Positions 1-5,125 of a stretch of 5,483 nucleotides of DNA are shown here, one piece after another. Origin of the DNA: Planococcus sp. (in: firmicutes). Lineage in GTDB: Bacteria; Bacillota; Bacilli; Bacillales_A; Planococcaceae. Numbering within the stretch: the stretch's first letter is position 1; every line of letters starts with the position of its first letter. Both the position numbers and the translations under genes were made by a program. The stretch lies in assembly GCA_030147225.1 (NCBI GenBank), contig JASLAI010000209.1, positions 1-5,483 on the forward strand. The letters are read 5' to 3'. Below the pieces are notes generated by a model. That model worked only from the letters and a program-made list of their open reading frames with translations. It was not told the origin of the DNA and did no database searches.

Positions 1-557
1 TCTCTTGGTTCGCCATCGTTCAGCAGCTGTGTGTAATTTTCATTTGTCTTGCGGCGCTTGTCAAGCAAGCCTTCAATCCAAACCCCCATCAATTCCGGCA
101 ATGTCAAAAGGCGGATGGTATGGCCAGTCGGAGCTGTATCAAATACCAATTTATCAAAGTTTTGGCGCTCTTCCAAAATAATATGGATCAGCTTATCAAA
201 TAAAGCCGCTTCATCTGCCCCCGGAGAAGCCTTTGCGGTATCCAATTGGCGGTTGACTTCTTCCATCATACTGGAATGGACCGTGCCTTTAATATTGGCT
301 TTTACCGTTTTAATGTAGTTATCGGTTTCAATTTCAGGATCGATTTCAAGTGCATAAAGATTCTCAGCAATCGCTTTTGTTTTACCGCCAATCTTTTGAT
401 TGAAGATATCCCCCACGTTGTGAGCAGGATCCGTTGAAATCAATAAAGTTTTCTTGCCGTTTTTCGCTAGTTTCCAGGCAATGGCGGCCGCTGACGTCGA
501 TTTCCCGACACCGCCTTTTCCTCCGACAAAAATAATGCTTTTTGATAGTACATCCAT
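1..557 (-). CDS. ArsA/GET3-family ATPase, N-terminal part (runs off the window)
   Basis: This is a cytosolic P-loop ATPase of the ArsA/GET3 (SIMIBI) class. Family members drive arsenite efflux or deliver tail-anchored membrane proteins; the role of the single-domain Bacillales versions is not settled. Only the first 185 residues are present; relatives are usually about 300 or more. The deviant Walker A GGKGGVGKST lies at residues 12-21, with the intermonomer lysine (K14) and the P-loop lysine (K19). A switch I segment STDPAHN is at 41-47 and the ArsA/GET3 signature DTAPTGHTIR at 140-149. The ATG at 557 follows a GAGGG ribosome binding site; a second ATG at 553 is out of frame. It starts 24 bases after the small CC-ending gene, so the two are probably co-transcribed. 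The family is sure. Arsenite transport is not supported: no arsB or arsR is visible, and the C-terminal half with possible metal or client sites is off the window. Confidence 0.93.
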   Translation of the reverse strand, partial: MDVLSKSIIFVGGKGGVGKSTSAAAIAWKLAKNGKKTLLISTDPAHNVGDIFNQKIGGKTKAIAENLYALEIDPEIETDNYIKTVKANIKGTVHSSMMEEVNRQLDTAKASPGADEAALFDKLIHIILEERQNFDKLVFDTAPTGHTIRLLTLPELMGVWIEGLLDKRRKTNENYTQLLNDGEPR

Positions 558-581
558 TCTTTTCCCTCATTCCCAATCAAA

Positions 582-845
582 CTAACAGCAGCGAATCCCG
601 GTTAATGGTGATTTATCCATTCCCATCCGCAAATGCCAATCATGAAACTCTTCAATCATATAAGGATACAATTCCAAGGTGTAGTAATAGACCGGATTTG
701 GTATCCCCAGCATCTCTGAATAAAGCATTAACAGAAAAAGATCATCTTCATCTCGAAGTTCACGTGCAATTTCAGAACGATGCGGCAATTCAAGGACGGC
801 TTCGTAATAAGCGATCAACTGCTTTAATTTGTCGAACACCAACAT
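582..845 (-). CDS. Small conserved protein ending in Cys-Cys (cory-CC-star type)
   Basis: This 87-residue protein has no signal peptide and no clear membrane segment. It is rich in Tyr, Leu and acidic residues and looks helical: a first helix around residues 3-19, an acidic stretch RDEDD at 31-35, and an aromatic segment PVYYYTLELYPYMIEEFHDW at 51-70. It ends in GIRCC, the last two residues before the stop. From memory, NCBI annotates small proteins of this length and ending as 'cory-CC-star protein'; I could not check this. No function is known to me. The ATG at 845 follows a good AGAGGTG ribosome binding site with 5 bases of spacing. The neighbouring ArsA-like ATPase begins 24 bases downstream, suggesting a functional partnership. 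A strong terminator lies 17 bases upstream of the start codon, so how this gene is transcribed is unclear. The gene is almost certainly real; the family name is less certain. Confidence 0.85.
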   Translation of the reverse strand: MLVFDKLKQLIAYYEAVLELPHRSEIARELRDEDDLFLLMLYSEMLGIPNPVYYYTLELYPYMIEEFHDWHLRMGMDKSPLTGIRCC

Positions 846-862
846 ATCAGCACCTCTTTCCT

Positions 863-899
863 AAAAAAACGTAAGGGATCATAAAAAGCATGATCCCTT
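863..899 (-). terminator. Intrinsic terminator of cstA, in the leader of the CC-protein gene
   Basis: Perfect 10-base inverted repeat AAGGGATCAT (873-882) and ATGATCCCTT (890-899) with a 7-base loop. Read on the minus strand it is followed after three bases by seven T (869-863). This is a textbook Rho-independent terminator about 100 bases after the cstA stop codon. On the plus strand a weaker T run (906-910) follows the same hairpin, but no plus-strand gene needs it. Confidence 0.88.
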
Positions 900-997
900 G
901 GCATCTTTTTATTCTACCTTAATTTAGTAGACAGTAAGACTTTGCTTCTTTACACAAGGCATCCATTCGCCGTAAACAGCTTGGTTAAAATCAAGCC

Positions 998-2734
998 TTA
1001 TTCATCTCCCGAAAAATCAGGATCTGTTTTTTTCAATAATGCTTGGATGGCTGTTAAGATGATCCAAAGTGTAAAGACAAAAATGATGGCTCCAAAGATA
1101 AACAGCAGCATACTAGGCTGGCTTGCATACCATGCCCATTGCAGGAACACTTGCTGGAACATGGCCCAAAGCGTCATGAACATCAGGAAGATCATTGGAA
1201 TAATAGTAATCATGTAATTGCGCCCGAGCTTTCGGAGCCAAATGGAGATCAGCAGCAAACTGATTCCGGCGAGCAATTGGTTAGCAGTACCGAATAACGG
1301 CCATAGCAAGTAACCGCCTGAACCGAAGCCGTTTGGTCCTTCAGGCAGAAGAACCAGCGCAGCACTTGCTCCAACAGCGATTGTCGTAGCGACATGCTTT
1401 TTCTCGAGAGATGGAATTTTGTATTCGACACCTAATTCTGAAATAATGTAACGCATCAAGCGGACGGATGTATCTAAAGTGGTAGCGGCAAATGAGACCA
1501 CAATAATAGAGACAATCGTCGAAGCAACTTCCGATGGAATCAGCAAGCCTTGAGCCAGGTTGGTAGCTCCTTCGATAAACGCGCCTAATCCTGCTCCGTT
1601 AGAAGCTTGGAAGCTGCTGTAAGTAGCGAAAAATGCTTCGCGGTCTGGAAATAAAGTAATAACAGCAATGATTGAAATGAGCGCCAAAACCCCTTCACCG
1701 ACTGCGCCTAAATAGCCCACAAAACGGGCATCGGTTTCTTTATCCAGCTGTTTTGACGTAGTTCCTGATGATACCAAACCGTGGAAACCGGATATTGCTC
1801 CACAAGCAATTGTGATGAACAGCAATGGGAACCAGGAAATATCTGCGTCCGGGTTAGTTGCAGGAGCTGTAATCTCAGGATTAGTAAACAATAACCCGAG
1901 GTAAAGAATTCCCAGTCCAACAATCAATTGATGGGAGTTAATAAAATCACGCGGCTGAAGCAATTTCCAAACCGGCAAAGTCGAAGCGATATAAACGTAG
2001 ATCATCAGCACGATGATCCAGATAAAGAAGGCTGTTGAAATTGCTCCGAGTCCGAATAGTCCTGCTCCGTCTTCACCGCCCATATACCGAACAAGATCAA
2101 TTTGCATAAAATTCACTTGGCTGGCAACAATAGCCGTTATGTACATGACTGCCAAAGCGACTAGTGAAGGAATCAACATTTTCTTATTTTTTCTATAGAC
2201 CGCATAGCCAATCCAAATCGCTAATGGAATCTGGATGAATACCGGTATGACGCTGGCAGGATACGAGATGAACAAATTGGCAATTACCCATGCGAATACC
2301 GCGTTGACCATCAGAACCAGAATCAAAATAATGAACAGGAACAAAATCTTCCCGCGCTGGCCGATCAAGCGATGCGCTAGCGTCCCTACTGACTGCCCTT
2401 TGTTTCGGACTGACAAAACCAATGTCCCGAAATCATGGACACCCGCCGCAAAGACTGTTCCGAGAACTACCCACAACACTGCTGGCAGCCAGCCCCAATA
2501 AACAGCGATGGCCGGACCGAGTATCGGCGCGGCTCCAGCTACCGAAGTGAAATGATGTCCCCATAAAACGAATTTGTTGGTAGGTACAAAATCTACCCCG
2601 TCTTTAAAGCGATGTGCCGGAGTGACATAGTTCGGATCAAGCCTAAAAATCTTTTCTGCTACAAATTTAGAATAAAAGCGGTACCCCAGTATAAAGATAA
2701 AAATTCCAATGGCGGCCAATGCAATGGCATTCAC
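998..2734 (-). CDS. cstA: CstA-family carbon starvation transporter
   Basis: Polytopic inner-membrane transporter of the CstA family. Enterobacterial relatives (BtsT, CstA) are proton-coupled pyruvate importers, and CstA is also linked to peptide use during carbon starvation. With the GTG start chosen here it has 578 residues, close to Bacillus CstA and shorter than the roughly 700 of E. coli. Family motifs are visible: VPTNKFVLWGHHF (50-62), AGAAPILGPAIA (66-77), HDFG (100-103), GAISGFHGLVSSGTTSKQL (312-330), TTLDTSVR (418-425) and WPLFGTANQLLA (478-489), among many hydrophobic segments of membrane-span length. A TTG at 2773 would add 13 Lys-rich residues but has no ribosome binding site, whereas the GTG at 2734 has AAGGGG 8 bases upstream and gives a typical family N-terminus (VNAIALAAIG). 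A cre-like site lies just upstream, so carbon catabolite control is likely. It has its own terminator. Substrate (pyruvate or peptides) cannot be told from sequence. Confidence 0.93.
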   Translation of the reverse strand: MNAIALAAIGIFIFILGYRFYSKFVAEKIFRLDPNYVTPAHRFKDGVDFVPTNKFVLWGHHFTSVAGAAPILGPAIAVYWGWLPAVLWVVLGTVFAAGVHDFGTLVLSVRNKGQSVGTLAHRLIGQRGKILFLFIILILVLMVNAVFAWVIANLFISYPASVIPVFIQIPLAIWIGYAVYRKNKKMLIPSLVALAVMYITAIVASQVNFMQIDLVRYMGGEDGAGLFGLGAISTAFFIWIIVLMIYVYIASTLPVWKLLQPRDFINSHQLIVGLGILYLGLLFTNPEITAPATNPDADISWFPLLFITIACGAISGFHGLVSSGTTSKQLDKETDARFVGYLGAVGEGVLALISIIAVITLFPDREAFFATYSSFQASNGAGLGAFIEGATNLAQGLLIPSEVASTIVSIIVVSFAATTLDTSVRLMRYIISELGVEYKIPSLEKKHVATTIAVGASAALVLLPEGPNGFGSGGYLLWPLFGTANQLLAGISLLLISIWLRKLGRNYMITIIPMIFLMFMTLWAMFQQVFLQWAWYASQPSMLLFIFGAIIFVFTLWIILTAIQALLKKTDPDFSGDE

Positions 2735-2742
2735 AATCCCAA

Positions 2743-2748
2743 CCCCTT
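2743..2748 (-). promoter_or_regulatory. Ribosome binding site deciding the GTG start of cstA
   Basis: AAGGGG on the minus strand, 8 bases before the GTG at 2734-2732. The competing in-frame TTG at 2773-2771 is preceded by ATAACAAGCG, with no Shine-Dalgarno match. This favours the GTG start. Confidence 0.6.
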
Positions 2749-2758
2749 TTTCTTTTTT

Positions 2759-2772
2759 TGCAAACGCTGACA
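2759..2772 (-). promoter_or_regulatory. cre-like site (CcpA operator) upstream of cstA
   Basis: TGTCAGCGTTTGCA on the minus strand matches 9 of the 10 specified positions of the cre consensus TGWNANCGNTNWCA, including the central CG; the only mismatch is one W position. It lies 25-38 bases before the GTG start, in the 5' untranslated region, where a bound CcpA would act as a repressor or roadblock. CcpA binding at such sites is established in Bacillota; control of this gene is inferred and fits a carbon-starvation gene. Confidence 0.65.
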
Positions 2773-2820
2773 ACGCTTGTTATTTAATCATAGAGGAGTG
2801 TCACAATAATGTAAATGTTC

Positions 2821-2833
2821 TGATAAATTATCA
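2821..2833. promoter_or_regulatory. Perfect 13-base palindrome in the cstA promoter region
   Basis: TGATAA-A-TTATCA is a perfect 6-1-6 palindrome about 90-100 bases upstream of cstA. On the minus strand it contains GATAAT (2832-2827), a 5/6 match to a SigA -10 box, with a weak -35 TTTATT (2855-2850) 17 bases away. It overlaps an imperfect CodY-box match (12 of 15 positions, 2814-2828). The palindrome is certain; promoter and operator roles are guesses, since the region is AT-rich. Confidence 0.35.
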
Positions 2834-2901
2834 TTCTATGGAATATTAAATAAAATAAAGACACCAAGTTCCATTAATTGTTATAGATATAAGACATTTC
2901 T

Positions 2902-3828
2902 TTAGATTGCGTTGGTTATTTTTGTCTCATATAGTTTTAATTTGGTGTAGATGATTTCAAGAACAGGAACTGAAACCTTCATTTCCTTTGCTTTAGCAAG
3001 CAGGTATCCCTGCAAATGTTCAGCTTCTGTAGGTTGCATTTTTTCAATATCCCGCTGCATCGATGACTTCATCTCCGCATCCATACTGTGGATCCGTTTT
3101 AATTGGGTTTCAGCAATTCTTGGTTTTATCGGCGCACCCATTTTTTCCATGACGGCTGCCAGCTCTTCCAAGAATGTTTGGATGGTATGCTGCCCTGCCT
3201 CAAGATCCCGTATTGGTCCAATCGGCGATTCCATCATGGAAGTAATGCCAGACATTGCTGTGATGAACAAATATTTATGCCACATATCCTGATTGATGTT
3301 ATTGCTCCTGTTAAATTCAGCTTTGGTCCCGGAGAAAGCTTGCTCCAATTTTTTGATCCGCTCAGTCTCCTCACCTGTCCGTTCTCCATAGACCAACTGA
3401 TGGACGGGACTTGTCTGGACGATTGTGCCATCTTCAGACAAAGTGGTTTCGATAAAACATAGACCTCCGATGACTCTCTCTTCTCCAAATGCTTCGATCA
3501 GCGGCTTCATATGTGCTATGCCGTTTAATAAAGGCAAAATCATGGTCTCTGTACCGACAAATGACCGAACATCCTCTATCGCATTCGCAAGCTGATAGGA
3601 TTTAGTGGAAATCAGCACGATATCAAATGGAGTGCTTTGTTCTTTTTTAGTAATCAGCTTAGGTGATAATTGCAGATCTCCATGTTTACTTTGGATTCTC
3701 AATCCTGTGTTCTGCAATTTTTCTTTTCTGCTTTCTCTCACCAGAAAGGTGACGTCTTCTCCTTTTTCCAGTAACCGTCCGCCGAAATAGCCGCCAATGG
3801 CACCTGCTCCTACAATCAAAATTTTCAT
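2902..3828 (-). CDS. 2-dehydropantoate 2-reductase family protein (PanE/ApbA-like)
   Basis: Cytosolic NADPH-dependent 2-ketoacid reductase of the ApbA/PanE family, 308 residues, the usual length. PanE reduces ketopantoate to pantoate in pantothenate and CoA synthesis. The N-terminal Rossmann domain starts with GAGAIGGYFGGRL (7-19), and LLNGI (100-104) carries the Asn equivalent to E. coli N98. The helical C-terminal domain begins near residue 175 with the catalytic Lys in MWHKYLF (K185, E. coli K176) and the Glu in PTEAEHLQGYL (E268, E. coli E256). By hand alignment two substrate-pocket Asn of E. coli PanE (N180, N184) become Ile189 and Ser193, so the true substrate may be another 2-ketoacid. 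Start: ATG at 3828 with AAGGAG 7 bases upstream; an in-frame ATG at 3924 lacks a ribosome binding site and adds sequence outside the family fold. No panB, panC or panD is nearby. Family sure, exact reaction uncertain, so no symbol is given. Confidence 0.9.
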   Translation of the reverse strand: MKILIVGAGAIGGYFGGRLLEKGEDVTFLVRESRKEKLQNTGLRIQSKHGDLQLSPKLITKKEQSTPFDIVLISTKSYQLANAIEDVRSFVGTETMILPLLNGIAHMKPLIEAFGEERVIGGLCFIETTLSEDGTIVQTSPVHQLVYGERTGEETERIKKLEQAFSGTKAEFNRSNNINQDMWHKYLFITAMSGITSMMESPIGPIRDLEAGQHTIQTFLEELAAVMEKMGAPIKPRIAETQLKRIHSMDAEMKSSMQRDIEKMQPTEAEHLQGYLLAKAKEMKVSVPVLEIIYTKLKLYETKITNAI

Positions 3829-3835
3829 TGTCTCA

Positions 3836-3841
3836 CTCCTT
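3836..3841 (-). promoter_or_regulatory. Ribosome binding site deciding the start of the PanE-like gene
   Basis: AAGGAG, 7 bases before the ATG at 3828, is a near-ideal Shine-Dalgarno. It places the start directly before the Rossmann strand (MKILIVGAGAIGG) and rules out the 32-residue longer reading frame. Confidence 0.85.
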
Positions 3842-3855
3842 TTCATACTTTTTCT

Positions 3856-3942
3856 AAAAGCCAAGTTCCGTGTCGCGTAGACACTCCTTGTTATGCCGAA
3901 GATGTTCCACTTGTGCCAGTTCATCGTTGGCTTTTACGGAAC
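3856..3942. repeat. Interleaved inverted-repeat element (A-B-A'-B' order)
   Basis: Block 3856-3871 reads AAAAGCCAA+GTTCCGT and block 3927-3942 reads TTGGCTTTT+ACGGAAC. The first halves are exact reverse complements of each other (9 bases, 10 if 3855 and 3936 are counted), and so are the second halves (7 bases). The halves occur in the same order in both blocks, so the pairings cross instead of nesting. A further hairpin (GTGTC/GACAC on the minus strand, 3871-3885) overlaps the start of the 55-base interval. It could be a structured leader of the PanE-like gene with alternative pairings, or a small dispersed repeat. No known riboswitch class was recognised. Confidence 0.5.
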
Positions 3943-4066
3943 TCAGCTCTCATTTTCACAAGACTCTCGTTTCGTTATTGTTCCAATCAGCATCACTGCC
4001 CGTCCTGTCTTGTTCATTCTCTGTCATAAAAAAGTTCATTTGATATGGACGGAAAGACAAATCAAT

Positions 4067-4079
4067 TCGAATCATTCGA
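4067..4079. promoter_or_regulatory. Perfect 13-base palindrome after the oxidoreductase gene
   Basis: TCGAAT-C-ATTCGA is a perfect 6-1-6 palindrome, 58 bases after the oxidoreductase stop codon and about 240 bases before the PanE-like start. Its size would suit a dimeric repressor operator, but no promoter elements are convincing next to it and no regulator gene is in the window. Function unknown. Confidence 0.3.
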
Positions 4080-4136
4080 CTCTAAGCACTTTCAATGCAG
4101 CCACAGTTTCAAGGCTGTTGTTTGAGAGAGGCTGTG

Positions 4137-5111
4137 TCATGGTTTAAGCACCAGCTTGCCAATGGTTTTTCGTCCTTGCAGTGATTGATGCGCTTTAGCG
4201 GCTTCCGCAAGTGGATAAGTACCTCCGATTGTCAAAATCAATTTCCCACTCTTCATGTATGCCAACAATTCTTTGAAGCTCCGCTGGAATAATTCCGGAT
4301 GGCGCATAATTTGAGGCAGGAAAAAGCCGATGACTGACTGATTTTTGCGCATTAACTGGCCGGGATTGAAAGTAGCCTGTTCACCGCTAGCCGCACCAAA
4401 AATAACAAGACGACCAAAAGGGGCCAGACATTTTACGGTTTTATTGAACACTTCACCGCCGACCATTTCAAGTGCCAAGTCCACTCCTTTGCCGTCAGTG
4501 ATGCTCTTTACTTTATCGACCCATCCTTCTTCTGTGTAGTTGACCAAATGAGTGGCACCCATTTTCTGTGCGTGAAATAGTTTTTCTTCCGTGCTGGCAG
4601 TTGCGATGATTTTTCCGGCACCAAAAATCTTGGCCAACTGGACAGCGATGGCACCAACGCCACCCGCTGCCGCATGAATCAGCACTGTTTCTCCTTTTTC
4701 CAGACGCCCCATGGTTTTCAAAATGTGGTAAGCACTTAACCCTTGAAGTGGAAGGGCGACGGCTTGATCAAAGTTGACCTCCTCGGGAACTTCCGTTAAT
4801 ACACTTTGGTCGACTGCCGCATATTCGGCATAACCCGCAGAACCGATAAGCGCGACTACACGATCGCCAGTTTTAAATTTCTCTACCTGTTCTCCCACTT
4901 CTACAATTACACCAGCTACTTCTGATCCGGGAATATAAGGCAGTTCTGTTGGCACGACATACTTTCCTTCTCGCCTTGCAGTGTCGGCATAATTGACGCC
5001 AATCGCTTTCACTTCAATAATGACTTCTGTAGCAGCAGGATTCGGCTTTTCGGCTTCAACAAATTGCAAAACCTCCGGCCCGCCGTATTTTTCAAACTGG
5101 ATCACTTTCAT
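4137..5111 (-). CDS. Zinc-independent quinone oxidoreductase (zeta-crystallin-like MDR family)
   Basis: Cytosolic NADPH-dependent oxidoreductase of the medium-chain dehydrogenase/reductase superfamily, quinone oxidoreductase branch; members reduce quinones or activated double bonds such as enals and enones. The 324 residues match the family. The N-terminal GroES-like domain has GVNYADT (38-44) and PGSEVAG (61-67). The Rossmann domain carries the nucleotide-binding motif HAAAGGVGAIAVQLAK (146-161), and a typical ending QGRKTIGKLVL closes the protein (312-322). The Cys and His zinc ligands of alcohol dehydrogenases are absent, as expected for this branch. The ATG at 5111 follows AGGGGG by 8 bases. 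The gene begins 12 bases after the upstream acyl-CoA dehydrogenase, whose stop codon overlaps that ribosome binding site, so translation may be coupled. This suggests a link to fatty-acid oxidation or clean-up of unsaturated by-products, which is inference. The physiological substrate cannot be read from sequence. Confidence 0.93.
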   Translation of the reverse strand: MKVIQFEKYGGPEVLQFVEAEKPNPAATEVIIEVKAIGVNYADTARREGKYVVPTELPYIPGSEVAGVIVEVGEQVEKFKTGDRVVALIGSAGYAEYAAVDQSVLTEVPEEVNFDQAVALPLQGLSAYHILKTMGRLEKGETVLIHAAAGGVGAIAVQLAKIFGAGKIIATASTEEKLFHAQKMGATHLVNYTEEGWVDKVKSITDGKGVDLALEMVGGEVFNKTVKCLAPFGRLVIFGAASGEQATFNPGQLMRKNQSVIGFFLPQIMRHPELFQRSFKELLAYMKSGKLILTIGGTYPLAEAAKAHQSLQGRKTIGKLVLKP

Positions 5112-5119
5112 ACTTGATT

Positions 5120-5125
5120 CCCCCT
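5120..5125 (-). promoter_or_regulatory. Oxidoreductase ribosome binding site overlapping the upstream stop codon
   Basis: AGGGGG (minus strand, 5125-5120) shares two bases with the TAG stop (5126-5124) of the acyl-CoA dehydrogenase and lies 8 bases before the ATG at 5111. A ribosome terminating on the first gene would sit on this site, which favours co-transcription and translational coupling. Confidence 0.7.

Larger units (their letters stand above)
3829..4136. other. 308-base spacer without a convincing gene
   Basis: This gap between the oxidoreductase and the PanE-like gene contains only short reading frames. The longest minus-strand candidate with an ATG is 24 codons (4017-3943) with no good ribosome binding site. 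I see no clear SigA promoter and no hairpin followed by a T run. What it does hold is the interleaved complementary blocks at 3856-3942, a small hairpin at 3871-3885, a perfect palindrome at 4067-4079 and several 6-7 base complementary pairs that are near chance level for this length. Confidence 0.6.

Noticed and set aside
1..557. Arsenic-resistance operon
   Set aside because: The ATPase family includes ArsA, but no arsB, arsR, arsD or arsC is visible, and single-domain GET3-like members are common in Bacillota without them.
978..997. Second hairpin right after the cstA stop (GCTTG/CAAGC)
   Set aside because: The stem is only 5 bases and no T run follows; the 10-base stem at 873-899 is the real terminator.
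2735..2773. TTG start of cstA at 2773
   Set aside because: No Shine-Dalgarno upstream, the added residues are a Lys-rich stretch not typical of the family, and the cre site would fall inside the gene.
3829..3924. 32-residue N-terminal extension of the PanE-like protein from the ATG at 3924
   Set aside because: No ribosome binding site precedes that ATG, the extra residues lie outside the Rossmann fold, and the ATG at 3828 has an ideal AAGGAG at 7 bases.
3943..4017. 24-codon minus-strand reading frame ending just before the crossed repeat, a possible leader peptide
   Set aside because: The bases upstream of its ATG (ACAGAGA) are a poor ribosome binding site, there is no run of regulatory codons, and short frames like this are common by chance. 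Its end next to the repeat at 3942 is noted but not enough.
3829..4136. T-box, guanidine, fluoride, ZTP or other known riboswitch upstream of the PanE-like gene
   Set aside because: None of the conserved core sequences of these classes (for example the T-box AGGGTGG motif) is present, and no terminator hairpin with a T run follows.
4091..4136. Terminator for the oxidoreductase made from CAGCC/GGCTG pairs
   Set aside because: The stems are 5 bases long, have several competing partners, and lack a following T run.
3893..4147. Plus-strand 84-codon reading frame across the spacer
   Set aside because: It lacks a ribosome binding site, overlaps the end of the oxidoreductase on the other strand and resembles no family I know.
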